Shown here in pieces: positions 16,329-26,282 of a stretch of DNA of 63,760 bases. The notes beneath the pieces are model-generated. The model made no database searches. It was given only the letters and a program-made list of their open reading frames with translations, and was not told the origin of the DNA. The stretch is taken from positions 1 through 63,760 of the forward strand of contig CAMVNR010000003.1 of assembly GCA_947168905.1 (NCBI GenBank), given 5' to 3'. The DNA comes from an uncultured Lachnospiraceae bacterium. GTDB lineage: Bacteria > Bacillota > Clostridia > Lachnospirales > Lachnospiraceae. The translations under genes were made by a program, and so were the position numbers. Every line of letters starts with the position of its first letter. Position 1 is the stretch's first letter.

Positions 16329-17576
16329 ATGAAAATTTTAGTCTTAAACTGCGGCAGCTCATCCTTAAAGTATCAGCTGATCGATATGGAGGATGAGTCC
16401 GTTCTTGCAAAAGGCCTGTGCGAGCGCATCGGTATCGACGGCTCGAAACTGACGCATCGTCCGACGGGAAAGGACCGCTATGAAATCGAGACTCCGATGC
16501 CGAACCATCAGGTGGCGGTCGAGCTCGTCCTTCAGGCGCTTCTCTCGAAAGACCACGGCGTGATCGAATCAGCGGACGAGATCGGCGCAGTCGGCCACCG
16601 CGTCCTGCACGGCGGCAAGGAAATTACGAAGTCCTGTGTCGTGACGCCCTATGTCAAGGCTGTCATCCGTGAATGCTTCGATCTCGGGCCCCTGCACAAT
16701 CCCGCGAACCTGATCGGTATCGAGGCGGTGGAGGCAGCGATGCCCGGCAAGCCCAATGTCGCCGTTTTCGACACTTCCTTCGGTATGGGAATGGAGCCGA
16801 AGGCTTACCGCTATGCGATTCCCGACAAGTATTATGACGAGTACGGCGTCCGCCGCTACGGCTTCCACGGCACCTCTCATGACTTTGTATCGCACGAGGC
16901 ACTGAAATACCTGAATCTTGATCCTGAGAAGGGCAAGGTCATTGTCTGCCACCTCGGCAACGGTGCTTCGATTTCAGCCTCTGTCGGCGGCGTCTGTGTA
17001 GACACCTCGATGGGTCTTACCCCACTGGAAGGCCTGATCATGGGCACCCGCTCCGGTGATGTGGATGCAGCGGTCGTGCAGTATATCACGAACAAGGAAG
17101 GCTGCACCGTGAACGATACGCTGAACATCCTGAACAAGCAGTCCGGTATGGCTGCGCTTTCCGGCGTCAGCTCCGACTTCCGCGATATCGAGGCCGCGAT
17201 CAACGCAGGCAACGAGAAGGCAATCATGGCGATGGATGCCTATGTGCACCGTCTTGTGAAATACATCGGCGCCTACAATACAATCCTGAAAGGCGCGGAT
17301 GCCATCGTCTTTACTGCAGGCGTCGGCGAGAACGGCCCGATGGTCCGCCGGATGGTCTGCGAGTATCTGGAGTTCCTCGGCGTGAAGATCAATGAAGAGG
17401 AGAACCTGAAGGCATTCGGAAAACAGGTGGTTCTTTCCACGCCCGATTCGACCATCAAAGTCGCTGTCATTCCGACGAATGAAGAACTGGCAATCGCACG
17501 TGACACATTAAAGCTTGTACTGGCGCCGAAGGCTCCGGAAATGGAAGAGAACGACAAGACAGAGAATGAGATCTGA
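16329..17576 (+). CDS. ackA: Acetate kinase
   Basis: Converts acetyl phosphate and ADP to acetate and ATP, the energy-yielding end of mixed-acid fermentation. The 415 residues carry the family motifs [16 protein letters not shown] at the start, VGHRVLHGG (near 80), [10 protein letters not shown] (near 177), CHLGNGAS and the late GVGENGP. Length is slightly above the usual 400 owing to a C-terminal charged extension. TAGGAGGA precedes the ATG. The usual partner pta is not next to it. Instead its last 11 nt overlap lepA, so the two are translationally linked. Confidence 0.96.
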   Translation: MKILVLNCGSSSLKYQLIDMEDESVLAKGLCERIGIDGSKLTHRPTGKDRYEIETPMPNHQVAVELVLQALLSKDHGVIESADEIGAVGHRVLHGGKEITKSCVVTPYVKAVIRECFDLGPLHNPANLIGIEAVEAAMPGKPNVAVFDTSFGMGMEPKAYRYAIPDKYYDEYGVRRYGFHGTSHDFVSHEALKYLNLDPEKGKVIVCHLGNGASISASVGGVCVDTSMGLTPLEGLIMGTRSGDVDAAVVQYITNKEGCTVNDTLNILNKQSGMAALSGVSSDFRDIEAAINAGNEKAIMAMDAYVHRLVKYIGAYNTILKGADAIVFTAGVGENGPMVRRMVCEYLEFLGVKINEEENLKAFGKQVVLSTPDSTIKVAVIPTNEELAIARDTLKLVLAPKAPEMEENDKTENEI

Positions 17577-19377
17577 CATCAGTAAAATCCGCAATTTCTG
17601 TATTATTGCGCATATCGACCACGGGAAATCCACACTGGCGGACCGGATCATTGAAATGACCGGTCTGCTGACTGCGCGTGAAATGCAGGCTCAGGTGCTG
17701 GATAATATGGACCTCGAGCGTGAACGCGGAATTACCATCAAGGCGCAGGCGGTGAGAACGGTTTATAAGGTCAAAGACGGGGAGGAATATATCTTTAACC
17801 TGATTGATACCCCGGGCCACGTGGACTTCAACTATGAGGTCAGCCGGTCTCTTGCCGCCTGTGACGGGGCGATTCTCGTGGTCGACGCGGCGCAGGGAAT
17901 CGAAGCGCAGACATTGGCGAATGTCTATATGGCGATCGATCATGATCTGGAGGTGTTTCCGGTCATCAACAAAATCGACCTTCCGTCGGCGGAGCCGGAG
18001 AGAGTGGCTCAGGAAATCGAGGATGTGATCGGGATCGAGGCGATGGATGCGCCGCGTATTTCCGCGAAGACCGGAGAGAATGTCGAAGACGTGCTGGAGG
18101 CGATTGTAGAGAAGATTCCCGCACCATCCGGGGATCCGGACGCGCCCTTGCAGGCGCTGATCTTTGATTCGCTGTATGACTCATACAAGGGAGTCATTGT
18201 ATTCTTCCGCGTGAAAAACGGAACCGTGAAACCCGGAATGCGCATCCGCATGATGGCTACCGGCGCGGAAGCGGATGTCGTTGAGACAGGATATTTCGGC
18301 GCGGGACAGTTTATTCCCTGCGAAGAACTGTCGGCGGGCGAAGTCGGATATTTGACGGCTTCGATTAAAAACGTGCAGGATACCCGGGTGGGCGATACCG
18401 TCACCGGGGCCGCTGCACCCGCTAAGGAAGCGCTTCCCGGCTACAAGAAAGTGCTGCCGATGGTGTACTGCGGAATGTATCCTGCGGACGGGGCGCATTA
18501 TCAGGACTTAAGGGACGCGCTCGAAAAGCTGAAACTGAATGACGCTTCCCTTTTCTATGAGCCGGAAACCTCGCTTGCGCTCGGCTTCGGCTTCCGCTGC
18601 GGTTTCCTGGGTCTTCTGCATCTTGAGATTATCGAAGAGCGGCTGGAACGCGAATACGATCTCGACCTCGTGACGACGGCTCCGAGCGTTATTTACCATG
18701 TCCATAAGCTGGACGGAGAGATGATCGAGCTGACGAATCCGACCAACCTGCCGGATCCTTCCGAAATCGATTACATGGAGGAACCCTTCGTTTCTGCGGA
18801 GATCATTGTGACTTCGGAGTATATCGGATCGATTATGGATCTGTGCCAGGACAGGAGAGGCATTTATCAGAGCATCGAATACATCGAGGCGGGACGTGCG
18901 ATCCTGAAATACGATCTGCCGCTGAATGAGATCATTTATGATTTCTACGACGCTTTGAAGAGCCGCTCGAGAGGCTATGCTTCCTTCGACTATGAGCTGA
19001 AGGGATATGTCAGGAGCGAGCTTGTCAAACTGGATATCCTTGTGAATCACGAGGAGGTGGATGCGCTTTCCTTTATTGTTTTCGCCGGAAATGCCTATGA
19101 AAGAGGCAGGAGAATGTGCGAGCGGCTGAAGGAAGAGATCCCGAGACAATTGTTCGAGATTCCGATCCAGGCGGCTGTCGGATCCCGGATTATCGCCAGA
19201 GAAACCGTGAAGGCCATGCGTAAGGATGTCCTCGCGAAATGCTACGGCGGCGATATTACGCGGAAGAAAAAGCTTCTGGAGAAACAGAAGGAAGGCAAGA
19301 AGCGCATGCGCATGATCGGAAACGTCGAGATTCCGCAGAAAGCCTTCATGAGTGTCCTGAAACTGGATGAAAACTGA
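17566..19377 (+). CDS. lepA: Elongation factor 4 (LepA)
   Basis: Translational GTPase that remodels or back-translocates stalled ribosomes. The 603 residues match the family length. The GTPase domain has AHIDHGKST (P-loop, near residue 14), [16 protein letters not shown] and NKID. Domains II, III and V follow, and the LepA C-terminal domain contains [20 protein letters not shown]. The start at 17566 ([11 protein letters not shown]) is chosen because homology begins there; the frame is open further upstream inside ackA. It overlaps ackA by 11 nt and hemW by 11 nt. Confidence 0.96.
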   Translation: MRSDISKIRNFCIIAHIDHGKSTLADRIIEMTGLLTAREMQAQVLDNMDLERERGITIKAQAVRTVYKVKDGEEYIFNLIDTPGHVDFNYEVSRSLAACDGAILVVDAAQGIEAQTLANVYMAIDHDLEVFPVINKIDLPSAEPERVAQEIEDVIGIEAMDAPRISAKTGENVEDVLEAIVEKIPAPSGDPDAPLQALIFDSLYDSYKGVIVFFRVKNGTVKPGMRIRMMATGAEADVVETGYFGAGQFIPCEELSAGEVGYLTASIKNVQDTRVGDTVTGAAAPAKEALPGYKKVLPMVYCGMYPADGAHYQDLRDALEKLKLNDASLFYEPETSLALGFGFRCGFLGLLHLEIIEERLEREYDLDLVTTAPSVIYHVHKLDGEMIELTNPTNLPDPSEIDYMEEPFVSAEIIVTSEYIGSIMDLCQDRRGIYQSIEYIEAGRAILKYDLPLNEIIYDFYDALKSRSRGYASFDYELKGYVRSELVKLDILVNHEEVDALSFIVFAGNAYERGRRMCERLKEEIPRQLFEIPIQAAVGSRIIARETVKAMRKDVLAKCYGGDITRKKKLLEKQKEGKKRMRMIGNVEIPQKAFMSVLKLDEN

Positions 19378-20497
19378 ACTTGAATTATATCTGCATATTC
19401 CTTTTTGTGCCCGGAAATGCGCTTACTGCGACTTTTTCTCGGGCACTTTCTGCATGGAGGAAATGCGCCGCTATTTTGAAGACCTGAGAACGGAAATCCG
19501 TGCGTGCAGGGAGGAAGAGCTTCTTGCGGCGCCGGTACGAAGCATTTTTATCGGCGGCGGAACGCCCTCCTTTGTTCCGGAAGAGGAGATCGCAAAGACG
19601 ATCAGGACACTTCGGGAATGCTTCACGATTCCAGGAGGAATTGAATTTACAATCGAAGCGAATCCCGGAACGCTGAATGAAAAAAAGCTGGATACTTATC
19701 TCGAATCCGGAATCAACCGTCTCTCTCTCGGACTTCAGTCTCCGGACAACCGGATGCTCGAAAAGCTTCAGAGGATTCACAGCTTTTCGGACTTTCTTGA
19801 CAGCTTTTCAATGGCACGGCGCGCGGGCTTTACGAATATCAGCGTGGATCTGATGTCGGGGCTTCCGGGTGAAACGCCGGAGGAGTTCGAAAAAGGCCTG
19901 AAAACGGTCGTTTCCCTTCAGCCTGAGCATCTTTCCGTTTACAGCCTGATTATTGAGGAAAACACCCCTTTTTACGCACTGTACGGGCCTTCGGGGAATA
20001 AAAGGGAAGAACTGCCGGACGAAGAGTGCGACCGCAGGATTTACCACAGGACGAAAGAACTGCTTGAAGAAGCGGGATACCGGCGCTATGAGATTTCAAA
20101 TTACGCGCGGCCTGGATTCGAGTGCATCCACAATCTCGGCTACTGGACCGGTGTGCCGTACCTCGGATTCGGGGCTTCGGCGGCTTCATTTACAGGAAGA
20201 CGGCGCTTTAAGAATGCTTCCGACCTGAAGTATCTTTTCCATAAGAAGGAGGAAGAGGAAACGCTTTCGGACGCAGAGCTCATGAGCGAATACATGATTC
20301 TCGGGCTCCGGCTTTCCAGGGGCGTTTCCGAGAACGCCTTTAAAGCGCGGTTCGGCCGGAATCTTACCGAGGTCTTCAGGGATCCGGTCAATAAACACTG
20401 TGCCCTGAAAACGCTCATAAGAGAGGACGGATGCATCCGCCTCAGCGAATATGGAACGGACGTCGCAAATGCCGTAATGCAGGACTTCCTGATCTGA
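19367..20497 (+). CDS. hemW: HemW-type radical SAM protein
   Basis: Relative of oxygen-independent coproporphyrinogen III oxidase; HemW proteins bind heme and are viewed as heme chaperones rather than true oxidases. The 376 residues begin with [17 protein letters not shown], holding the CxxxCxxC ligands of the [4Fe-4S] cluster, followed by FIGGGTPS and the SLGLQS segment. Length is normal. The ATG overlaps the lepA stop. A lepA-hemW pair is common in Firmicutes, where hrcA often follows. Here a terminator follows instead, so the heat-shock genes are elsewhere. Confidence 0.93.
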   Translation: MKTELELYLHIPFCARKCAYCDFFSGTFCMEEMRRYFEDLRTEIRACREEELLAAPVRSIFIGGGTPSFVPEEEIAKTIRTLRECFTIPGGIEFTIEANPGTLNEKKLDTYLESGINRLSLGLQSPDNRMLEKLQRIHSFSDFLDSFSMARRAGFTNISVDLMSGLPGETPEEFEKGLKTVVSLQPEHLSVYSLIIEENTPFYALYGPSGNKREELPDEECDRRIYHRTKELLEEAGYRRYEISNYARPGFECIHNLGYWTGVPYLGFGASAASFTGRRRFKNASDLKYLFHKKEEEETLSDAELMSEYMILGLRLSRGVSENAFKARFGRNLTEVFRDPVNKHCALKTLIREDGCIRLSEYGTDVANAVMQDFLI

Positions 20498-20528
20498 AAA
20501 AGCTCCCGGAAAACGGGAGCTTTTTCAG
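20494..20528. terminator. Strong bidirectional terminator between hemW and PBP1A
   Basis: A perfect 15-bp stem (20494-20508 with 20514-20528) has a GAAAA loop, and A/T tracts on each side of the GC core. It contains the hemW stop codon and serves the convergent genes. Confidence 0.93.
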
Positions 20529-20551
20529 ATTCAGAGCGTGTTTATGTTTTC

Positions 20552-23260
20552 TTAAGGCGATAGCGCATCTTCTTCGGATGAGCCGCTTCCTTCGGACGGC
20601 TCCGCGCTTTCGGATGCTGTCCCGTCAGTCGACTGCGATTCATCTTCGGACGGCGCTTCCGTTTCCGGTTCGGGCGGAAGATGGACATTGCAGGTGCTGA
20701 TAATTTTGTCGGAGCTGATCGTATACTTCGTGTCGGCCGTTACTTTGGAATCGTCGTCCTCCGGGTCAATCATCAAAAAGACGCGCTGGATGCGGCTTTC
20801 TTCGGGACAGAATTCTCCGGCCGGCATTCCGGAAACGGAACAGAAGCTGTAAGCGACATGCCGGTCGCAGTATTCGACAGGCTCGGTGCCGGGAGCGAAA
20901 TACTCTTCGTAAATGTGGCAGTTCGGATCCTCGCAGGCGTCGCACACGCCTTCCCGGGCCAGAAGGCCGGATTTGGAACAGATGGTTCGCTTCACAAGTC
21001 CGCTGTAATCGAAGGAGGCTTCCTCCATTCCTTCATGGACCCTGCTCATAATGTGCTGCCAGATCGTGCGGTGATAACCGGGACTGGAGCCGAAGGCCTT
21101 GCTGGAGTCATAACCGGACCAGATGCCGCAGGTGTAATACGGCGAATAGCCGACGAACCAGAGATCGTTCGCGTCGTTGGTTGTGCCGGATTTGCCGGCG
21201 ATTGCCATTCCCGGAACACTGCAGTCCGTGCTTGTCGCGCTGACACCGTACTGCGGGAATACAACGAACGGCGGGTTAACGGAGGATTCCATCGCGCTTG
21301 TCAGAAGAGAAGCGGTGGTGCTCTTGATGATCCGGTGGCTGGTGGACTGATTCTCCAGAAGGACAGTCCCTTTTTCGTCGGTCACCTTTGTCCAGTAGAT
21401 CGGCTTCTGATAGACACCGTCATTGGCGATCGCAGCATAGGCGGCGCTCAGCTGTTCGTTCGTGACGCCGTATGTCAGACCGCCGAGCGTCAGCGTATAG
21501 GACTTGTCCTGCGGTACGAGGGAGGTGATTCCGAAGTCCTTGGCATAGGCGTATGCGGTATTTTCGGTAACGCTGTTCTCCATGCACCGTACGGCGAGTA
21601 CATTCATCGAGGCCATGATTCCGAAACGGATATTGGCATAGCCGAGTGCGTCGTCTCCCCACCAGTTCCGGACCTTCCGGCCGCCGATAACAAGCTCCGA
21701 ATCATAGTAGGTGCTTGCAAGCGTATTCTGGCAGATATCCAGGGCCGGCGCATAGGTGACAATCGGCTTGAAAGTAGAACCCGGCTGACGCAGGGACTCC
21801 GTCGCGCGGTTCAGGACAAGGGAGCCGATGTCTTCTTTATTGCCGCGGCCGCCGGAAAGCGCCTTGACTTCACCGGTTTTCTGATCAATGATGATGACCG
21901 ATGTCTGCGGTTCAATGGTTGCCTGGACATTTTCGGAGATGATCTCCCCGCCGGTTTCCCGGACGAGATAGTTTTCAAACTGGGCTGCCGCGCTGTAGAG
22001 ATCGTTCAGAGACTTGAAATACAGCTGGGGATCTCGTTCTCCGAGAATATCCTGACGGTAGGTTTTCAGGTTGTTTTCGTCATAATGGTATTCGGTTCCG
22101 TCCGGAAGCTGTATGTTGATGCGGCAGGAGAGGGCGTACTCGAGGAATTCCTCCGTCAGCTGGTATCCGGTTTCGACAATATAGTTCTCGGGATTGTTCA
22201 CCTCGGAATCGACAATGGACTGGATCCTGGGATCCATCGTTGTATAAATCCTGAGGCCGCCCGAATAGAGCAGGTTATAGGCCTGCGTATCGGTATAGCC
22301 CAGATCCTCCTGCAGCGCCTGCAGAACTTCCTCAAAGACCTTGTCCGTGAAATAGGAGAAAACATGCGTGCCGGTATATTCGCTGGAAACGGCCTGGATT
22401 CTCCGGTAAACATCCTCTGAAATCGCCTCGTTATACTGCGCTTCACTGATATAGCCGTCCTTCAGCATATATTTCAGCACGATGAGGCGGCGCTTCTGGT
22501 TATTGTCCGGATGCGTGATCGGGTTGAAGCGGGTCGGGTTCTGGGCGATCGGAGCGAGAACGGAGCATTCCGAAAGGTCGAGCTCCCAGACATTTTTATT
22601 GAAATATCTTTTGCTGGCAACCTGCACGCCGAGGCAGTTGCTTCCGAGATTGATCGTGTTGAGATAATACTGCATGATGACTTTTTTGTCGATCTCGCGC
22701 TCGATTTTCAGCGCAAGCGCCTGCTCCTGCAGCTTCCTTTCGATACGGTCGCCGAAGTTTTTCTCCAGTCCGCCGTTGAAAATGTTGTTCTTGATCAGCT
22801 GCTGCGTAATCGTGCTGGCACCTTCGGAAAGGCTGCCGGAGGTCACGCCCCGGAAGACGGCGCGCAGAATTCCCTTGACATCGACGCCGTCATGGGTGAA
22901 AAAGCGTGCGTCTTCGATGGCTACGAAAGCGTTGACAAGGTCTTTCGGGATCTGGTCATAGGTGACATTCTCGCGGTTGGAGCCGCTCTGGACGAGTTCC
23001 TGCATGACGGAACCGTCCGAGGCATAGATAATGCTCTTGGTATCCGTCGGATTGATGGAGTCCAGGTTCTGAAGAGAAGGGGCGTTTCGGACGATTTCGA
23101 CAAAGGAGCCGACAGAAAAAGCAAGGAAGGCGGCAAAAAGAAGCGCGAGAGCGCCCACGCCGAAGGAGACCAGGCTCATGAGACGGCGGTTTTTGTTCCG
23201 AAGCCTCTGCGTGCTGATCTCTTCAATCTTTTCAACGACCCGTTTCTTACTGTAATTCAT
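20552..23260 (-). CDS. Class A penicillin-binding protein (PBP1A type)
   Basis: A bifunctional peptidoglycan synthase of 902 residues. It has a membrane anchor (about 28-52) and a GT51 glycosyltransferase domain with the catalytic EDARFFTHDG motif (E116-D117). The transpeptidase domain has STFK (S495 nucleophile, K498), SMN (551-553) and KSGT (690-693). After it comes a cysteine-rich segment (about 755-830), then an acidic Ser/Glu/Pro-rich tail of about 45 residues. All active-site motifs are intact. It is the second gene of an operon with the LCP gene, starting 17 nt after its stop, linking glycan synthesis with anionic polymer attachment. Confidence 0.95.
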   Translation of the reverse strand: MNYSKKRVVEKIEEISTQRLRNKNRRLMSLVSFGVGALALLFAAFLAFSVGSFVEIVRNAPSLQNLDSINPTDTKSIIYASDGSVMQELVQSGSNRENVTYDQIPKDLVNAFVAIEDARFFTHDGVDVKGILRAVFRGVTSGSLSEGASTITQQLIKNNIFNGGLEKNFGDRIERKLQEQALALKIEREIDKKVIMQYYLNTINLGSNCLGVQVASKRYFNKNVWELDLSECSVLAPIAQNPTRFNPITHPDNNQKRRLIVLKYMLKDGYISEAQYNEAISEDVYRRIQAVSSEYTGTHVFSYFTDKVFEEVLQALQEDLGYTDTQAYNLLYSGGLRIYTTMDPRIQSIVDSEVNNPENYIVETGYQLTEEFLEYALSCRINIQLPDGTEYHYDENNLKTYRQDILGERDPQLYFKSLNDLYSAAAQFENYLVRETGGEIISENVQATIEPQTSVIIIDQKTGEVKALSGGRGNKEDIGSLVLNRATESLRQPGSTFKPIVTYAPALDICQNTLASTYYDSELVIGGRKVRNWWGDDALGYANIRFGIMASMNVLAVRCMENSVTENTAYAYAKDFGITSLVPQDKSYTLTLGGLTYGVTNEQLSAAYAAIANDGVYQKPIYWTKVTDEKGTVLLENQSTSHRIIKSTTASLLTSAMESSVNPPFVVFPQYGVSATSTDCSVPGMAIAGKSGTTNDANDLWFVGYSPYYTCGIWSGYDSSKAFGSSPGYHRTIWQHIMSRVHEGMEEASFDYSGLVKRTICSKSGLLAREGVCDACEDPNCHIYEEYFAPGTEPVEYCDRHVAYSFCSVSGMPAGEFCPEESRIQRVFLMIDPEDDDSKVTADTKYTISSDKIISTCNVHLPPEPETEAPSEDESQSTDGTASESAEPSEGSGSSEEDALSP

Positions 23261-23277
23261 TCTTCTTAAAGGCGTCC

Positions 23278-24348
23278 TTAATTATTCTTATCTTCGGAAG
23301 TGCCTTCTTCACTGGAGGCTTTTTCCTCCTTCGGCGCTTCTTTTGCGTAGATTCTTTCCCTGAGCCTGGTGACGGTATCATTGATATCGTTCGGAATCAG
23401 GATTTCGTTATAGCTGTGATATTCTTTGTCTGCAGGGATGCGGATTTCTTCGGTTTTGTATTTCAGTACGGTGGGAAGATCCTTCATCAGGTTCAGCGTT
23501 TCCGTGGAGGAGAGATTGTGGGTCACCAGCGGAAGCACCTGGTCGGCCATGGAAGCCATCTCAAGGACGCTCATACTGCGAGCTTTCTCCATCAGGCAAA
23601 GAAGCACGGTCCGCTGACGCTGTGTGCGCTCGAAATCTGCGTTTCCGTGATATCGAATGCGGGAATATGCCAGGGCCTGCGCGCCGTTTAAATGCTGCAT
23701 CCCGGTATTGTAGATGCCAACCGCTGCCATTTCGGAAAGCTCGTAATCCTTGATCTCGATATCGACGCCGCCAAGGACATCAATCACCTGCCGGATATCG
23801 GAAAAATCCACACTCGCGTAATTGTCGATATATACGCCGTAATTGGTCTCTAAGGTATTGACGAGAAGAGGACCCGCACCGACGGCGTAGGCGTGATTCA
23901 GCTTCCGGACGCCGACGCCTTCGATATTCGCGTACAGATCGCGCATGAAGGAAGTCATGTAAATCGTCTTTGTATTCCGGTTAATCGTAATCAGAATCAT
24001 TGCGTCCGAATTGCCGTTCCAGGATTTGTCCCGACGGTCGACGCCGATCAGAAGGAGATTGTAGATGTTTTCAAGCGCACCTTCTTCGACTTCCTCTACG
24101 GTCAGCTCATTGTCGCTGATAATCGATTCCTCAATCTCCGACTCGACGGTCGCAATGGCTTCCTCGGATTCACTTTCGGAAAAAACAGCAGTGGTCTCTG
24201 GAGTTTCGGTATCATCGACAAAATTTGTTTTGTTATAAAAATGCCGGAATGTGATCAATGCGGCGGTGCCAAGAAGCAGCACCAGTCCGATAATAACGCT
24301 CAGGATGATGAATAGGACCTTTGTCCCCTTCTTTTTCTTATTTTCCAT
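23278..24348 (-). CDS. LytR-CpsA-Psr (LCP) family protein
   Basis: LCP enzymes transfer teichoic acid or capsule polymers from lipid carriers to peptidoglycan. The product is about 356 residues: a short basic cytoplasmic end, a membrane helix (about 12-35), an acidic Glu/Ser spacer and the LCP domain. Motifs are LLLIGVDRRD, SDAMILITIN, TSFMRDLYA, LNHAYAVG and YSRIRYHGNADFERTQRQR. The conserved arginines and aspartates that bind polyprenyl phosphate are present. The second ATG (24348) is preferred because AAGGGG lies 6 nt upstream. A promoter is at 24387-24415. Confidence 0.93.
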   Translation of the reverse strand: MENKKKKGTKVLFIILSVIIGLVLLLGTAALITFRHFYNKTNFVDDTETPETTAVFSESESEEAIATVESEIEESIISDNELTVEEVEEGALENIYNLLLIGVDRRDKSWNGNSDAMILITINRNTKTIYMTSFMRDLYANIEGVGVRKLNHAYAVGAGPLLVNTLETNYGVYIDNYASVDFSDIRQVIDVLGGVDIEIKDYELSEMAAVGIYNTGMQHLNGAQALAYSRIRYHGNADFERTQRQRTVLLCLMEKARSMSVLEMASMADQVLPLVTHNLSSTETLNLMKDLPTVLKYKTEEIRIPADKEYHSYNEILIPNDINDTVTRLRERIYAKEAPKEEKASSEEGTSEDKNN

Positions 24349-24386
24349 CTGCATCCCCTTTGCAAATAAAAAGTATAATTCAGTTT

Positions 24387-24415
24387 ATTTTACTCTAATT
24401 CAGAAGGAAAGTCAA
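24387..24415 (-). promoter_or_regulatory. SigA-type promoter for LCP-PBP1A operon
   Basis: On the minus strand, TTGACT (24410-24415) and TAAAAT (24387-24392) are 17 bp apart, about 40 bp upstream of the LCP start. Confidence 0.7.
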
Positions 24416-24468
24416 ACCCGGGAAGCTATAAATGCCTGAAGGAACTGTGAAAAATGTGTTAAAAGCAC

Positions 24469-24497
24469 TTTACATGATAAAAGGAATGTGCTATAAC
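24469..24497 (+). promoter_or_regulatory. SigA-type promoter for FMN riboswitch-ribU
   Basis: TTTACA (24469-24474) and TATAAC (24492-24497) with a 17-bp spacer, just upstream of the riboswitch aptamer. Confidence 0.8.
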
Positions 24498-24516
24498 TTT
24501 CTCCGAAAACAGCGAA

Positions 24517-24629
24517 GTCTTCGGGGTCGGGTGCAATTCCCTACCGGCAGTAAAAGTCTGCGAAGCCCGTAAAAAGGCCCGAACCGGTGTGATTCCGGTA
24601 CCGACAGTACAGTCTGGATGAGAGAAGTT
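24517..24629 (+). ncRNA. FMN riboswitch (RFN element)
   Basis: The conserved blocks of the FMN aptamer are visible in order: TCTTCGGGGTCGGGTG, AATTCCCTACCGGC, AGCCCG, CCGGTGTGATTCCGGT, CCGACAGT and AGTCTGGATGAGAGAA. It precedes the riboflavin transporter gene, the usual target. When FMN is plentiful the aptamer should favour the terminator at 24691-24739 and reduce transporter synthesis. Confidence 0.95.
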
Positions 24630-24690
24630 TTGCAATACGATATTTTTGGACGGGTTTTCCCGAAAGAAAGTATGGCGAAATGAATCTTTT

Positions 24691-24739
24691 CCCCGCAGAG
24701 AGAGAGTGTGTGTGATCAGCTTTTTCTGCGGGGTTTTTA
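24691..24739 (+). terminator. Regulated terminator of FMN riboswitch
   Basis: Stem CCCCGCAG (24691-24698) / CTGCGGGG (24726-24733) followed by TTTTTAT. It lies between aptamer and ribU and fits the expression platform of a transcription-terminating riboswitch. Confidence 0.88.
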
Positions 24740-24794
24740 TGTGAAGATCGCTTTTTTCCGAAAAAATACTTTTCTGAAGGGAGAACAAACTGCA

Positions 24795-25460
24795 ATGAAA
24801 AACAACAAGGTAAGAAATCTGATCGCACTTTCCATGCTTGCAGCGCTTGCGTATGTAGTCATGGTGTTCATCCGGGTTCCGGTCGTGATGTTCCTCAAAT
24901 ATGAACCGAAGGATGTGATCATTACGATCGCGGGCTTTATTTACGGGCCGCTGGCGTCTTTTATCATTTCTCTTGTCGTATCTCTGGTGGAAATGGTTAC
25001 CGTCAGTGAAACGGGACCGATCGGAGCGGTGATGAACCTGATTTCAACCTGCGCTTTTGCCTGTACCGCAGCGTTTATTTACAAGAAAATCCACCGGCTG
25101 AAGGGCGCGATTATTGGACTGATTGCAGGCGCGCTTGCCATGATTGCCGTCATGATGCTCTGGAATTATTTCCTGACGCCGCTTTACATGGGAACTCCGC
25201 GGGAAGCCGTCGCAGCGATGCTGCCGACGGTTTTCCTTCCGTTCAATGCTTTAAAGGGCGGTCTGAATGCGGCGATTACCATGCTTTTATATAAGCCGGT
25301 CGTCCTGACTTTAAGAAGGGCTCATCTCGCACCCGAAACGACAGGCGAGCCTAAAACGCGGGAGCAGAAGACGGGGCATACCATCGGCGTCATTGCGGCA
25401 GCCGCCGCGGTTGTGATCACCTGCGTCATCTTCATCCTGATCATGAACGGCGTTTTCTGA
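24795..25460 (+). CDS. ribU: Riboflavin ECF transporter, substrate-binding component RibU
   Basis: The S component of an energy-coupling factor transporter, which binds riboflavin in the membrane and needs a shared EcfA-EcfA'-EcfT module (not in this window). The 221 residues form about six membrane helices. N-terminal features include ALSMLAALAYVVM and FLKYEPKDV, followed by IAGFIYGP, typical of RibU. A hydrophilic C-terminal stretch precedes a last helix. The ATG at 24795 is chosen because GAAGGGAG lies upstream and a longer frame would run into the terminator. The FMN riboswitch in the leader confirms the substrate. Confidence 0.93.
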   Translation: MKNNKVRNLIALSMLAALAYVVMVFIRVPVVMFLKYEPKDVIITIAGFIYGPLASFIISLVVSLVEMVTVSETGPIGAVMNLISTCAFACTAAFIYKKIHRLKGAIIGLIAGALAMIAVMMLWNYFLTPLYMGTPREAVAAMLPTVFLPFNALKGGLNAAITMLLYKPVVLTLRRAHLAPETTGEPKTREQKTGHTIGVIAAAAAVVITCVIFILIMNGVF

Positions 25461-25466
25461 TATGAT

Positions 25467-25495
25467 AAGGGCACCGGCTACATGCCGGTGCCCTT
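25467..25495. terminator. Hairpin between convergent ribU and coaX
   Basis: A perfect 12-bp stem AAGGGCACCGGC/GCCGGTGCCCTT with loop TACAT. T-runs are weak on both sides, so termination efficiency is uncertain. Confidence 0.6.
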
Positions 25496-25514
25496 ACCTT
25501 AAAAAGAGGAAAGC

Positions 25515-26282
25515 TCAGTCGATGTTTTTCCGGTACAGATAATACAGACCTTTCATCAGGAGATCCTCATCAACGAGGATCTTTTTTCTGCAGAACGGAA
25601 TGACAAAAGGCGCCTGGCCGCCGGTGGCGATCACCGTGCAGGAGGCCTTGAGTTCTTCCTCCATTCTTTCCACAAGCCCGTCGATCATCGAAGCGGTGCC
25701 GTAGAGCGCGCCGGAACGCATGGCGTCGACCGTATTGGAGCCGATCACCTTTTTCGGCGCGGAAAAGGAAATATCCGGAAGGAGGCTCGTACCGCGGGAA
25801 AGGGCCCCGAACGAAAGCCGGACGCCGGGCATGATAACGCCTCCGCGGTAGCAGCCTTTCTGGTCGACAGCGGTCAGGGTGATCGCCGTGCCCATATCGA
25901 TGATGATTGCCGGAAGTGTATAGAAATTCATGGCGGAAACAGCACCGACCAGAAGATCCGCTGCCAGTGTTCCGGGATCGTCAATGCGGACATTGAGGCC
26001 GGTCCGGATCCCGGGGCCGACGATCAGGAGCCGCCCGCTAAGAATCATGGGCAGCGCTGCCTTCAGGGTCTCCGTAACTGCCGGGACGACGGAAGAAAGA
26101 ATGGCGCCGTCCAGGGCTTCTGACGAAAGCCCGTGGAAAGACAGGACCCCGAGAAGCCTCACGGCCGCTTCTTCCGCGGTTTCGGAGGCGATGGTGGTCA
26201 GGCGGATGGTGCGAAGGATCTGTCCGTCCTCGATACAGCCCAGAACCGTCTGTGTGTTTCCGACGTCAATACAGAGAATCAT
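25515..26282 (-). CDS. coaX: Type III pantothenate kinase
   Basis: Phosphorylates pantothenate in the first step of coenzyme A synthesis. The 255 residues show CoaX motifs: CIDVGNTQTVLG at the N terminus (phosphate loop), VGPGIRTGL near 88-96, PGTLAADLLVGA near 103-114 (the equivalent Asp is in this helix), IIDMGTAITLTA near 126-137 and ATGGQAPF near 219-226. Type III kinases resist CoA feedback and need a monovalent cation. Its ATG overlaps the stop of the S-component gene by 4 nt (ATGA), so the two are coupled: uptake followed by trapping. Confidence 0.95.
   Translation of the reverse strand: MILCIDVGNTQTVLGCIEDGQILRTIRLTTIASETAEEAAVRLLGVLSFHGLSSEALDGAILSSVVPAVTETLKAALPMILSGRLLIVGPGIRTGLNVRIDDPGTLAADLLVGAVSAMNFYTLPAIIIDMGTAITLTAVDQKGCYRGGVIMPGVRLSFGALSRGTSLLPDISFSAPKKVIGSNTVDAMRSGALYGTASMIDGLVERMEEELKASCTVIATGGQAPFVIPFCRKKILVDEDLLMKGLYYLYRKNID

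Noticed and set aside
20681-22420. 579-codon plus-strand frame opposite PBP1A
   Set aside because: The coding strand has intact PBP motifs; the antisense frame is low-complexity shadow with no start signals.
24541-24828. Minus-strand frames across the FMN riboswitch
   Set aside because: They overlap a clear regulatory RNA on the other strand and have no coding signals.
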